Positions 18,501-29,396 of a stretch of DNA of 64,000 nt are shown piece after piece. The notes under the pieces are model-generated. The model made no database searches, was not told the origin of the DNA, and was given only the letters and a program-made list of their open reading frames with translations. Positions within the stretch are counted from its first letter, which is position 1. Every line of letters starts with the position of its first letter. This stretch comes from an uncultured Leptolinea sp. (lineage in GTDB: Bacteria > Chloroflexota > Anaerolineae > Anaerolineales > Anaerolineaceae). Position numbers and translations under genes: made by a program. The DNA is taken from NCBI GenBank assembly GCA_903828565.1, contig CAIKMQ010000009.1:62001-126000 (forward strand), in the 5' to 3' direction.

Positions 18501-18687
18501 GAAGATCTCAGTGGATATCCAGGTGCCAACACCGACTCCAACCCCCACCGCAACAGAAACGCCCACACCGACTGCTACCTGGACTCCACTGCCTACCGAT
18601 ACGGCTGTACCGACTGAGACCCCGTACCCAACAGAACTTCCTACTGAGATCCCGACTGAAGCACCTACTCCGATACCCACCCCGTAG
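15538..18687 (+). CDS. Class A penicillin-binding protein (transglycosylase/transpeptidase)
   Basis: A 1049-residue bifunctional peptidoglycan synthase. A disordered cytoplasmic tail (1-125) precedes one membrane helix (about 130-155). The GT51 domain (about 180-350) holds the catalytic glutamate in ATEDQDYYSHPG (E220). The transpeptidase has SSIK (S513), SYN (576-578) and KTGTTNDYRDNW (K714). A C-terminal domain and a low-complexity Pro/Thr tail (PTPTPTATETPTP, last 45 residues) follow, probably a wall-spanning spacer. Start at ATG 15538 with GGAGG upstream. Penicillin target by family knowledge. Confidence 0.95.
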   Translation: MTDDKAKEDPQKEDAARRFKRISESTPDQEFPPSSKISDPNSGEITNLAAWLSREGDEPVEDDTPTHPMNGADEPNPGGFDSTKSGHPVIFGAVPPAARDRRSTIRPTTMPKRPRRTSRAILPPISASCLFKFLAGLFLMGIIGGVFGAGFLFFQYTRIASSLPDISNLREHASQFESTRILDREGNLLYESLDPNAGRRTYITLDKISPYLLAATIATEDQDYYSHPGYDIFAIARAFIQNYTSQEIVSGASTITQQLARNLLFTPEERVQRTFARKSREIVLAAEITRRYSKDEILELYLNENFYGSLAYGIEAASQTYFHTSATNLTLPQAAFLAGLPQAPAVYDIQTNREATLGRNDQVLSLMQQMSAARGCIYVSNSPQRMCVSQSDTEAARAWVESYNFPRVSVDMRFPHWVYFIQGLLEARYDPQTIYRSGFTVYTTLDPQLQELAEASVKSQVDSLSDLHVTDGALVAIRPSTGEILAMVGSADFDNNEIAGQINMAVNPRQPGSSIKPLTYVAAFEKGWSPATLIWDVPSDFPPSGRSDDTAPAYQPVNYDGEFHGPVTVRSALANSYNIPAVKALQFVGIYDDPSTPQKEGLVEFARRLGISSLEGTQYGLALTLGGGDVTLLEMTRAFGAFANRGNLQPSIAILKITDYQGQVLYEQQAQEGSQVIRAEHAFLISSILSDNDARSSAFGSNSVLNLPFTAAVKTGTTNDYRDNWTIGYTPDLVTGVWVGNADYTPMNGSTGLTGAAPIWADFMVPAIQELTGNNPSPFTAPDTIVQRKICAISGTEPAEKCPVTREEYFASDQLPLPETADLWQEVEIDTWTGMKSSIYCDDFLKKTKTIQVEDETARKWLTETKQGRKWAESMGFSDPLVFTPTKACQSDAPQPELRFLGLSDGQQISSPQLDIVIQAFSAKDFKNFSLAYGTGKKPADWVTLIPPETQQVTSPSSVYVLDLAGMDPGWLTLRLRVENSKGGYAEWKISVDIQVPTPTPTPTATETPTPTATWTPLPTDTAVPTETPYPTELPTEIPTEAPTPIPTP

Positions 18688-18698
18688 GCGGTGAATCC

Positions 18699-20954
18699 TC
18701 AGAACAGAAACAACTGATCCGGGTTGATATCTGCCGGATCTGAATGGATCAGCTCTTCGAATTTCTCTTTTGAGGTGAAGGGATTATCCAGCAGCCTGCT
18801 GATCAGGCGGAACTTTACTATCAGCCAGTTTTCTGTCAGTAACTGACGCATACCGGGTAAATTTTTCTGTTTATAGGCTAATAAATCCAGACGGCTGGCA
18901 GGGAGCACAAGGATACGCTGTCCCTCTCCGCCTGGCAATCTAAGCAGCTGCCCGCAAAAAGCCGTATGACTTTGGATATGAAACTCATAGGCACATCTGC
19001 CGTTATTTTCCATCCATTTTATCGGGTCATCTCCTTCGACCAGGTAACCAAGTTGCACCCCCAGATCGCGAATCCTGGTGTGCAGCTTTATTACAACCTC
19101 GGAGCGATTTGAATTATTCTCTTTCTCTGTGATCTGCCAGGCACCGTCAGGCTTTCGGGCGGCATAACTTTTCAGTACAGCCTGGATATATTCAGCGCTG
19201 TCGACCCAGATAGCTGGTAGAGAACGCCTGAATAGACTGCTGATCTCATCAGCTGAAACCGATATTTGTTCATTCAACCGTTCAAGGATAAACAATTCCA
19301 GCGCATCGGAGAATGATGGGGTGTGATTTGTTGAATGAGCCAACCACCAGGCTCCGCTTTCCATCGTCTGGCCGCCGGATCCAAAATGCATGAACCGCAG
19401 TGGCGAAGAGATGCCCTGCTTGACGATACCCTGGCGGGAAAGGTCTTCCTGTTCGCTCAGAAGGCTCCCGTCCTGTTGAAGTTGGAGCAAGCCGGCGCAG
19501 GTCATCTCCAGGTAATCAGCTGGTTCTCCTTTGTATCTCAGGTAAGCCACAGCACCGCTGCCAATGTCGGCAGCTGTTGCCTGGCGCAGGTGAGAGCCCT
19601 CAGATGCCACCCAATGCAGCTGCGCCTGATGGCTTTGAACATCCAGGGCAAATCCATCCAACTTCCATCCGCCCTCTTGAAAAGCCGGCAACACAGCAGA
19701 GATCAGGGGTGGTTCCACCTCAGCGAGAAAACCGTATACACCTCCCGGTGGATCCAACTTCTGCCGTAACATTGTCGCCAACCCTGCCAAAGCGCGGGTA
19801 TGCCAACCCCAGTCGTAGCGGTCGCGGGAGATCATTTTCAGGAAAGCGGAACTTTCTTCACGCTCCAGAAGCCATGCAGACCAAGCTGAGCATAATTTCC
19901 AGAATGCCTGGTTCGGCCGGGGGATGACGCAGACCAGGCAATCCACATTTTTGTGTCCCGGGCTGGAAATGAGATCTCTGGCACGACCGGGGAAGAGGCA
20001 GATCTCACCCGGATCAGGATCAACCGGATGGTAGACCAATCTCACCCTTCCCGCGGGGTGGAACGGGTGGGTAACCGAATTCATCAGTTTCATCCAGAGA
20101 TTCTTTTCAATGTATTCACCAGGCACGGTCAACATACGCGGCCGCAACTGCGGGTCATCCACCGGCCAAAGGGCAGTTGCCTGGTCCAAAACTTCCAGAA
20201 GTAAACCACGCGGTACCTGCCTCCCTCTGGCAGGCAGATCCATTACTTTCAAACGGCCAATGATGGCGTGCAGAATGAACAAAGCGCGGGAATTATGAGC
20301 ATCTACCAGGTCCAGAGCATCCTGTTCCAGGCCCTGCCCGCAACTGGTGATACGTCCGACGGCCAATGTCCTGAAGGTTGGATTGCGTTCAATATTGTGT
20401 AGGATCGCATGATCCTGTTCATCACAATCCACCCACTGGTTTCCACAGAGCGGGCATGCGACCAGCACCTGCCGGGGAACGGTGCTGCCTCTGGTCCAAA
20501 GATATTCAGCGCCGTAGGCGGGTTTATTACATGATCTGCAGGTAGTCACATAAAAAGACTGGATAAAAGAAGCGAAAGTCGTTTCTCCACGCGCCGCACT
20601 TCCCAGCTGATCCAGCCAGCCTGCGGCTTCTGCGCGTGATGGTGTTTCGCAGGCACTTTCCAGCAGCCAGCGCAGAACCGGGTTGAACATACAGACGGTA
20701 ACAGCATATCCGGCTGCAGCCAGTTCATAGGCGATTTGTGGTGAAGAGCCAAATGGCTCCAGCAGGTGACTGCCAGGGCGAACTTTGGATCGGATCAGGT
20801 GGATGGCTGAACCGGGATGCACACTGGATACATAGCGTTCCAGTGGCCATACTTCTGCCATTTGGGTTCCATGGACAAAAGGTGCACACAATCCGGCAAA
20901 CCCGGGCAGCGGGCCTGAAAGCAGGCTTCCCGCGGCAGGGCTGCGGCTGGTCAC
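18699..20954 (-). CDS. Degenerate DNA methyltransferase-like protein
   Basis: A 751-residue protein resembling large DUF1156/adenine-type DNA methylases but with eroded catalytic motifs. The SAM-loop DPFAGSGT is replaced by LEPFGSSPQ (65-73), followed by the expected VCMFNPVLRWLL. Two CxxC pairs (139-142, 167-170) mirror the zinc insert of such enzymes. Where DPPY should stand, the chain reads VCVIPRPNQAFWKL with SAWSAWLL after it (341-363), keeping the surrounding pattern without the catalytic residues. It starts with GTG at 20954, overlapping no base of the preceding GH13 stop. I infer a non-catalytic DNA- or nucleotide-binding derivative; identification rests on motif layout only. Confidence 0.55.
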   Translation of the reverse strand: MTSRSPAAGSLLSGPLPGFAGLCAPFVHGTQMAEVWPLERYVSSVHPGSAIHLIRSKVRPGSHLLEPFGSSPQIAYELAAAGYAVTVCMFNPVLRWLLESACETPSRAEAAGWLDQLGSAARGETTFASFIQSFYVTTCRSCNKPAYGAEYLWTRGSTVPRQVLVACPLCGNQWVDCDEQDHAILHNIERNPTFRTLAVGRITSCGQGLEQDALDLVDAHNSRALFILHAIIGRLKVMDLPARGRQVPRGLLLEVLDQATALWPVDDPQLRPRMLTVPGEYIEKNLWMKLMNSVTHPFHPAGRVRLVYHPVDPDPGEICLFPGRARDLISSPGHKNVDCLVCVIPRPNQAFWKLCSAWSAWLLEREESSAFLKMISRDRYDWGWHTRALAGLATMLRQKLDPPGGVYGFLAEVEPPLISAVLPAFQEGGWKLDGFALDVQSHQAQLHWVASEGSHLRQATAADIGSGAVAYLRYKGEPADYLEMTCAGLLQLQQDGSLLSEQEDLSRQGIVKQGISSPLRFMHFGSGGQTMESGAWWLAHSTNHTPSFSDALELFILERLNEQISVSADEISSLFRRSLPAIWVDSAEYIQAVLKSYAARKPDGAWQITEKENNSNRSEVVIKLHTRIRDLGVQLGYLVEGDDPIKWMENNGRCAYEFHIQSHTAFCGQLLRLPGGEGQRILVLPASRLDLLAYKQKNLPGMRQLLTENWLIVKFRLISRLLDNPFTSKEKFEELIHSDPADINPDQLFLF

Positions 20955-20955
20955 A

Positions 20956-22560
20956 TCAATCCCCTCCGTGGAGAAGCAAAGCTACTCCCTGCCCGCCACG
21001 CAATTGGAGATGCCCGCTGCCATCCAGCTGTGCGGGCCAAGCAGGCATGGTATCTAAAAGAACGGAAACCGGTTCCCCCGCAGGTAACAGACAATTCCGC
21101 TTACTTCGCGAAAAATTGATGGCGATCAGAATACGTTCCTGCATATCAGCCCGGATGTAAGCCAGCAAACCAGCGGGGATCTCTTTGAGCATCTCCATGC
21201 TTCCGCGATGAAGGGCAGGGTGCTGTCGCCTGAGTTGCAGCATTTTTTTATAGAAATTCAACAGGGAATCGGCATTGGCCTGTTGGATTGCAACGTTGCG
21301 ATCGTGGAACCCGGGGTGAAGCTTCAACCAGGGGCGGGAGCGACTGAAACCCGCCTGAGCGGAGGTGTCCCATTGCATGGGAGAACGGCAGCCATCCCTT
21401 CCCTGATAGATCGGCCAGTAGAGTTTACCGGGTGGATCCATGATCTCGGAGCGCTTGAGGGCTATATCGCGCATGCCAATCTCTTCACCGTAATACAGGA
21501 ATGGTGTTCCGCGCAGTGTAAGCAATAAAAGTGCTGCAGTTTTTCCACGCAGATCTGCTTCATCAAAATGATAGCGTGAGGCCGAGCGGCGCGTATCATG
21601 ATTATTCAGAACATAATTCGGCCAGCCTTCTTTACCGTTCAGTCCTTCCCATTCCAGTATGGCAGACCGCATCTTCCCGGCATGCCACGGCTGGCCGGTG
21701 AAATTGAAATTAAAGGCAGCATGGGCTTTTGTATTGCCAATATAACGAATAGCTTTTTGGGGAGTTGCCAGGAAAGTTTCACCGACCATATACCGGTCTG
21801 GGTATGCATCCAGCAAAGCGCGGATCTCATTCAGCAGGGGGATCATTTCCGGTTGATCTGTATCATGGATATGGAATTGCCTGTCAAAAGCCCGCAACCC
21901 AAACCGTGCAGGGTTATCCTTTAGTTCTGCATCTTTGAAATAACCATTGAATACGTCCAACCTGAAACCATCTACCCCCCGTTCCAGCCAGAAACGAAAT
22001 ACTCCCAGCATAGCCTGACGCACTGCCGGGTGACGCCAGTTAACATCCGGCTGTTCAGGTAAAAACATGTGAAAGTAATATTCCCCGGTTTGGGGGTCGA
22101 ACTTCCATCCGCCACCGCCAAACACTGATTGCCAGTTATTGGGTGGTGATCCATCCGGTTTTGCCGGTCGCCAGAGGTACCAATCCCGGAAAGGATTATC
22201 ACGGCTGCTGCGGCTTTCTTTGAACCATGGATGCTGGTCAGAAGTATGGTTCAGAACAAGGTCCATGATAATGCGTACATCCCGCTGGTGTGCTTCTTTT
22301 ACAAGATTATCGAAATCCTTCAGAGTGCCGTAACGGGGATCTATGCCGGTGTAATCGCTAACATCATAGCCAAAATCCTTATCGGGGCTGGGATAGACCG
22401 GGGAAAGCCAGATAGCATCCACCCCCAGATCCTGCAGGTAAGCGAGCCTGGAACGGATTCCATTCAGGTCACCCATGCCATCCCCATTGCTATCGCTATA
22501 TGAACGCGGGTAAATCTGGTAGATCACCCCATCCCGCCACCACAACCATTTATCATGCAT
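20956..22560 (-). CDS. GH13 alpha-glucosidase (oligo-1,6-glucosidase type)
   Basis: A 534-residue cytoplasmic alpha-amylase-fold hydrolase. All four GH13 regions are visible: DLVLNHTSDQH, GFRLDVFN with nucleophile D202, VGETF with acid/base E261, and NNHDTRR with D322. The start WWRDGVIYQIYPRSYSDSNGDG is typical of oligo-1,6-glucosidase/alpha-glucosidase subgroups. It would cleave glucose from short alpha-glucosides. A TATAAT lies on the minus strand at 22587-22592. No sugar transporter is adjacent; the downstream gene is the methylase-like protein. Confidence 0.92.
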   Translation of the reverse strand: MHDKWLWWRDGVIYQIYPRSYSDSNGDGMGDLNGIRSRLAYLQDLGVDAIWLSPVYPSPDKDFGYDVSDYTGIDPRYGTLKDFDNLVKEAHQRDVRIIMDLVLNHTSDQHPWFKESRSSRDNPFRDWYLWRPAKPDGSPPNNWQSVFGGGGWKFDPQTGEYYFHMFLPEQPDVNWRHPAVRQAMLGVFRFWLERGVDGFRLDVFNGYFKDAELKDNPARFGLRAFDRQFHIHDTDQPEMIPLLNEIRALLDAYPDRYMVGETFLATPQKAIRYIGNTKAHAAFNFNFTGQPWHAGKMRSAILEWEGLNGKEGWPNYVLNNHDTRRSASRYHFDEADLRGKTAALLLLTLRGTPFLYYGEEIGMRDIALKRSEIMDPPGKLYWPIYQGRDGCRSPMQWDTSAQAGFSRSRPWLKLHPGFHDRNVAIQQANADSLLNFYKKMLQLRRQHPALHRGSMEMLKEIPAGLLAYIRADMQERILIAINFSRSKRNCLLPAGEPVSVLLDTMPAWPAQLDGSGHLQLRGGQGVALLLHGGD

Positions 22561-22586
22561 GGAAACCTCTTTTTGATCGTACCTTT

Positions 22587-22592
22587 ATTATA
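22587..22592 (-). promoter_or_regulatory. -10 box of the GH13 gene
   Basis: TATAAT on the minus strand, 26 bp upstream of the ATG at 22560; the -35 (TTCCTT at 17 bp) is poor. Confidence 0.4.
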
Positions 22593-22626
22593 TCCTCAGC
22601 AATCGGGCAAAGGAAAAGGCATTTTT

Positions 22627-22655
22627 TTGACTTTTCACCTCAAGTATGCTATTTT
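22627..22655 (+). promoter_or_regulatory. Promoter of the MBL hydrolase gene
   Basis: TTGACT (22627-22632), 17 bp spacer, TATTTT (22650-22655), with a TG just before the -10. It points to the ATG at 22684. Confidence 0.6.
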
Positions 22656-22683
22656 AATGGCATTCAAATATCAGGCAGGTGCC

Positions 22684-23541
22684 ATGCAAAGAGAACGTGT
22701 TTCAGAAAATGTTTACTGGTTTCAAAGTGATGTCTACGCGCAGGTAACTGCCGGCGTTGTGGCAGGTCCACAATGGGCGGTATTGATTGATACTCTTGCC
22801 CTACCGGATGAGACATTGCAGATGCGGGAATATATTGAACGCGAATTGAACGTCCCGGTACGTTATGTAATCAATACCCACCATCACGCGGATCACTGTT
22901 GGGGTAACAGTCTCTTCCCGGGATCCACCATTATCAGCCATGAATTGTGCCGTAAGCACCTGATGGAAGAAGGTGTTGCAGCTTTAGATCAAGCTAAAAA
23001 GAACAACCCCGGACTAAAGCAGATCAAGATCGTTCCCCCGCATATCACCTTTTCTTCCGGCTCGCTTTCTTTGCGTGTGGGAAAGAAGAATCTCATCCTC
23101 ACGCCGATGCCCGGTCACAGTGACGACGGAGTGACCGTCTTGGTAGAGGAGGATCGGATATTATTCGCGGGGGATACCTTCATGCCGCTTCCCTTTGTGA
23201 TCGGTGGCAATATTGACCAGCTGACGAATTCACTGAAAGAAATCGGTAAGATGGGTTTGGAGAATATCGTCCAGGGACATGGCGATATCATCTTGCGGGG
23301 CGAGATAGAGGATGCCTGCAAGGAAAACCTAAACTATCTGGCAGCCATCCGAAAGGCAGCCAAGGCTGCCTTAAAGAAGCGGGAACCTGAAGAATACCTG
23401 GCTGAAATGGACGTTGAAACCTGCGGCAAAAGCAGAGTCAACCTTGGTGGCCTGGCTGCGGACCTTCACCGCCGTAACGTGCTATATCTTTATCGTGTCT
23501 TCGCTGAACAGGAAAGCGGAGGGGAAGACAAGCCGCTTTAA
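22684..23541 (+). CDS. Metallo-beta-lactamase-fold hydrolase
   Basis: A 285-residue MBL-fold protein. The metal motif is THHHADH (65-71), then PGHSDDGVTV, FAGDTF and a late VQGHGD. These give the usual di-metal site ligands. The substrate cannot be told; the group includes diverse hydrolases. Start at ATG 22684, downstream of the promoter at 22627-22655; the longer frame from 22555 covers that promoter. Its last 4 bp overlap the convergent plsY-like gene. Confidence 0.85.
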   Translation: MQRERVSENVYWFQSDVYAQVTAGVVAGPQWAVLIDTLALPDETLQMREYIERELNVPVRYVINTHHHADHCWGNSLFPGSTIISHELCRKHLMEEGVAALDQAKKNNPGLKQIKIVPPHITFSSGSLSLRVGKKNLILTPMPGHSDDGVTVLVEEDRILFAGDTFMPLPFVIGGNIDQLTNSLKEIGKMGLENIVQGHGDIILRGEIEDACKENLNYLAAIRKAAKAALKKREPEEYLAEMDVETCGKSRVNLGGLAADLHRRNVLYLYRVFAEQESGGEDKPL

Positions 23542-24227
23542 TCTTTATTTTTCTCTTCTGATCTTTTTCTTCTGATCAGCGCACGCACGCCAACCAGGCG
23601 CTCGTTACCGCTGATCAGCCGTTTAATATTCGGACCCAGCGCGATGATCAACAAGATTTGAGCGATCACTGCGTAAACAACATAGGCCCAGGATTCCCCG
23701 TAAAGCAGGGTGCGCAAAAAGAAGATCACCAGTGCTATGAAGGCAATGGATAAAGTGGTGAGAGATGCGTACCCGATGCCAAGCAAGATTGTAATTGCGG
23801 CTGGAAGGATATAGATCAGGTTCGCAGGGAAAATGGCTACGGATGCGCCCAGGCAAGGCGCACCCCCGGCACCTCCACGCAAGCGATACTTACCAGGGGC
23901 CACTCTTTCCATCAGATAAACCGAATAATTATGCCCAATAATAACGAAGACACCGGCAGCGGCTTCGACCCAGGGACGAATGTCTTGCCCTTCGAACATG
24001 GTGCGTGCAACCAGTACAGCCAGCAACCCTTTTACAAAGTCCATAATGCCAGTAACTGCGCCTGCTCCGAAGCCGGCGGCCCTGCCGGCATTTGTGCCGC
24101 CTGTCCGCCCGCTTTCGATGGAACGAATATCATGCCCCTTGAGGATCTTCACAAAGATCAAGCCGAATGGAATTGATCCCATTAAGTACGCACACGCAAT
24201 AACAGTAATTAAACTTAAATAATCCAT
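23538..24227 (-). CDS. PlsY-family acyltransferase-like membrane protein, divergent motifs
   Basis: A 229-residue integral membrane protein with the PlsY layout (AYLMGSIPFGLIFVKILKG start, five or more helices). PlsY makes lysophosphatidic acid from glycerol-3-phosphate and acyl phosphate. The motifs deviate: GSGNIGATN is here ESGRTGGTN (39-46), and FKGGKG is RLRGGAGG with the lysine lost (117-122) and an insertion before it. So either a diverged substrate specificity or loss of activity is possible. Ends overlapping the MBL gene by 4 bp. Confidence 0.7.
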   Translation of the reverse strand: MDYLSLITVIACAYLMGSIPFGLIFVKILKGHDIRSIESGRTGGTNAGRAAGFGAGAVTGIMDFVKGLLAVLVARTMFEGQDIRPWVEAAAGVFVIIGHNYSVYLMERVAPGKYRLRGGAGGAPCLGASVAIFPANLIYILPAAITILLGIGYASLTTLSIAFIALVIFFLRTLLYGESWAYVVYAVIAQILLIIALGPNIKRLISGNERLVGVRALIRRKRSEEKNKD

Positions 24228-24260
24228 ATCCTTATCCTAACATGAATAACCCGTAAGTAG

Positions 24261-24668
24261 TCAATTCGTTTCAGAGAGCATTTTCCAGGTGACTTCCTTT
24301 GGAGGGTTGGCCGGTGAAGTCTGCCAGGCTGTTCCCTGCCAGTTTCCCGGCTCGCCTGAGAGGATGAACTTTACCACGCCAGGGTAGAAATCTTGCTGGA
24401 TATCCGTTTTCGAGAGTTCACCTTTGCCATTCGGGTGGCTGTGATAGATAGCCAGCAGCTCCTCCCCTCTGGTTTCGTAAAGATCCATTGCGCGCACCAT
24501 CTCACCCGGATTCATGAAGAAGAGGCGCTCGGAGTGCAGTTGGTTCGTGATTGGGTAATGACCGGTAACCCACCCCTCTTTCCCACTGAGCAGGCCACAG
24601 ACCTCATCCGGATAGTTCGTATCCGCTCTTTGGGTCATCTGATGCCAGATCTCTTGCGGGATAATCAA
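24261..24668 (-). CDS. JAMM/MPN+ family metallopeptidase
   Basis: A 135-residue JAB1/MPN+ protein. The zinc site is complete: E22 in YPDEVCGLLSG, and H76-S-H78 with S86 and D89 in HSHPNGKGELSKTD. Bacterial relatives cut isopeptide or C-terminal glycine bonds of sulfur-carrier or ubiquitin-like proteins, but no such partner lies nearby. The start is a TTG at 24668, chosen because the family's N-terminal IPxEIW strand follows it directly; the next ATG would cut this off. It begins 11 bp after the upstream membrane gene. Confidence 0.8.
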   Translation of the reverse strand: MIIPQEIWHQMTQRADTNYPDEVCGLLSGKEGWVTGHYPITNQLHSERLFFMNPGEMVRAMDLYETRGEELLAIYHSHPNGKGELSKTDIQQDFYPGVVKFILSGEPGNWQGTAWQTSPANPPKEVTWKMLSETN

Positions 24669-24679
24669 TTGATTGAACC

Positions 24680-25492
24680 TTAGCCAATGATCACTGCAAA
24701 GATGACGATCAGGCCGAAGATGATCCCAGGTTCCAACAGGTCACCGGGGACAAAGTGGCCGTGGATGAGATCTTCAGTCACCAGCAATAGGCCGTACATC
24801 AATCCGGCAAGGAGCAATCCAAATTGGAGGGGAGAAACGGGTAAGTAGTGCAGGCCGGTAGCGGTTTGAACCAACAACAGGCTGACACCAAATGACCAGC
24901 TGACATTCCAGCGGGCGCCCAGCCGGAGATGGTACACCCGCAGACACGCAAGCATCCCACCTATACCGATGGCAAATGCCACGATATACAGGCGCGCGCC
25001 GGAAAGACGAATGCTGATAGCCAGTAAGGTAAACAAAACCAGCGCAAGCACAGACAGCCCGACTGCCGCGGGGGTTGAACGCGGATCCCCTGCATCCACC
25101 GTGATATATTCGGCAATCAACACGCCGACCATCAATGCTCCACCGAAGAGAAAAACACCCCACCAGGCTGGCCCGGCTTCCACACTCCCCAGCGGGATGC
25201 CAATGACCCAGGCTGTCAGAGCCGGTAACAACCAATGCTGCATGCGGCTATCAGGAGAATATGCCGGGTGTTTCTCGATGATCCAATCCATTCCGGCTGC
25301 AGCCAGTACTGCAACTGTCACATACACGAGGTTGCGGAATTGAAAATCCACAGGTATATAGATAAATGGTAACTGGATTCCCAGGGGCCTAGTGGGAACG
25401 ACCAAGTACTGCGAGACAGCGTAGGCAAGTAAAATGATGCCTGTTACCAGGCTGAGTTGGTTCGCTTCCGGTAAACGATTCCGCGCGGGCAT
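24680..25492 (-). CDS. Uncharacterised polytopic membrane protein
   Basis: A 270-residue protein with about eight hydrophobic helices (for example LVTGIILLAYAVSQYLVV, LVYVTVAVLAAAGMDWII, FALGIIVIFAVI-like end). I do not recognise a family with certainty; it could be one of the Chloroflexota-restricted membrane families. It is followed by the JAMM peptidase gene and starts at an ATG placed 6 bp after a -10 box, so its mRNA may lack a leader. Confidence 0.65.
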   Translation of the reverse strand: MPARNRLPEANQLSLVTGIILLAYAVSQYLVVPTRPLGIQLPFIYIPVDFQFRNLVYVTVAVLAAAGMDWIIEKHPAYSPDSRMQHWLLPALTAWVIGIPLGSVEAGPAWWGVFLFGGALMVGVLIAEYITVDAGDPRSTPAAVGLSVLALVLFTLLAISIRLSGARLYIVAFAIGIGGMLACLRVYHLRLGARWNVSWSFGVSLLLVQTATGLHYLPVSPLQFGLLLAGLMYGLLLVTEDLIHGHFVPGDLLEPGIIFGLIVIFAVIIG

Positions 25493-25497
25493 GCGGC

Positions 25498-25530
25498 AAT
25501 TTTACCCCGGTTGCTGCTTATGGTAAAATT
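25498..25530. promoter_or_regulatory. Symmetric divergent promoter
   Basis: AATTTTACC (25498-25506) and GGTAAAATT (25522-25530) are perfect inverted repeats. On the plus strand TTTACC (25501-25506) and TAAAAT (25524-25529) are 17 bp apart; on the minus strand TTTACC (25522-25527) and TAAAAT (25499-25504) are also 17 bp apart. The -35 of each promoter overlaps the -10 of the other, so the two genes should compete for polymerase. Confidence 0.65.
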
Positions 25531-25539
25531 GAGTTTTGT

Positions 25540-28483
<2,944 letters not shown>

Positions 28484-28595
28484 TCACATATACTTCTATT
28501 TTTGCGAATTCGCTAGAATCTAAAGTGATCTCTTCCTGCCCGGGAGGAGGTCATTCTTTCTTCGTATTTGTCGAACAAAATTTGATGATCACAAT

Positions 28596-29264
28596 CTACC
28601 CGCGGTTCTCAAACTTGACCCCGAAGCCGCGGACGGTGGTAATGTATGCATGGTTGGAGTCCATATCAGTGAGGCGTTTGCGCAACCTGCGGACCAGTGC
28701 ATCGAACGCCTGATCCGAGACACCTGCCAGATCCTCCTGCCCCCACACCCCGGCAATCAACTCATCCCGGGCGATGACCTCACCTTCCCGGTCGTACAAC
28801 AGCTGCAACAGGCGAAACTGTGCCGCAGACAGCGGTGGCTGAACTTCCACCTGGCCGATCCACACGCGGCGCGCCCGGGCATCATAGAAGAGTCCGCGCC
28901 CGTGCGGCTTTTCAGGAACCGGCAGGCTGGCTGAATCCAGCGGAATGGTGGCTTCTGAGCTTAAATAGACAAAATACTGAAACAGTGCAATCTGCACGAT
29001 ATCCCCATCCTGCAGTTGGTGCGGTTCTTCAACTTTCAAACCATTGATAAAGGTGCCATTTTTTGAGCCCAGGTCGTTGACCACCGGTCCCTGGGTGGTA
29101 GGTGAAATACTGGCATGGAATCGGGAGATCTGCCTATCGGGGATGGAAATATCACAGCTGGCATCGCGGCCGATGACCAGGTTTTTGGATATTTGCCAAC
29201 GCTGTCCATTTAGCAAGCCGCCCTGACCGATCACCACAGGTATCTCTTCTCCCTTTTTGGCCAT
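28596..29264 (-). CDS. FHA domain fused to winged-helix DNA-binding domain
   Basis: A 222-residue regulator. The FHA domain (28-100) has GR (32-33), S47, H50 and the LGSKNGTFING loop, so phosphothreonine binding looks intact. Residues 125-222 form an OmpR-type winged helix (LSAAQFRLLQLLYDREGEV, VRRLRKRL, TVRGFGVKFE). It is divergent from a Ser/Thr kinase gene, the natural phosphorylating partner. GGGAGG precedes the ATG. Confidence 0.9.
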   Translation of the reverse strand: MAKKGEEIPVVIGQGGLLNGQRWQISKNLVIGRDASCDISIPDRQISRFHASISPTTQGPVVNDLGSKNGTFINGLKVEEPHQLQDGDIVQIALFQYFVYLSSEATIPLDSASLPVPEKPHGRGLFYDARARRVWIGQVEVQPPLSAAQFRLLQLLYDREGEVIARDELIAGVWGQEDLAGVSDQAFDALVRRLRKRLTDMDSNHAYITTVRGFGVKFENRG

Positions 29265-29303
29265 ACTTACAACCCTCCCTGAAAGTGGTGGAACTCACTA
29301 AGG

Positions 29304-29333
29304 TATAATAGTCTAAAATTTGGCAAATGACAA
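29304..29333 (-). promoter_or_regulatory. Divergent promoter of FHA regulator and kinase
   Basis: Minus strand: TTGTCA (29328-29333), 17 bp spacer, TATTAT (29305-29310). Plus strand: TATAAT at 29304-29309 covers the same bases, with CTGAAA too far (19 bp) for a good -35. The shared -10 region implies mutual regulation. Confidence 0.55.
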
Positions 29334-29396
29334 CTATGACAGTTCCCACATCTTCGATGCCCGCTATTCTTACCATACGCCACTTCCAGGAGGGGA

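Noticed and set aside
18489-18680. Low-complexity CA/CC-rich DNA, possible satellite repeat
   Set aside because: It encodes the Pro/Thr tail of the penicillin-binding protein in frame; no repeat unit beyond that coding pattern.
28484-28595. Possible short gene with a GGAGGAGG-like site between gyrB and the FHA gene
   Set aside because: The 62-codon frame at 28525-28713 runs antisense into the FHA gene and has no recognisable product.
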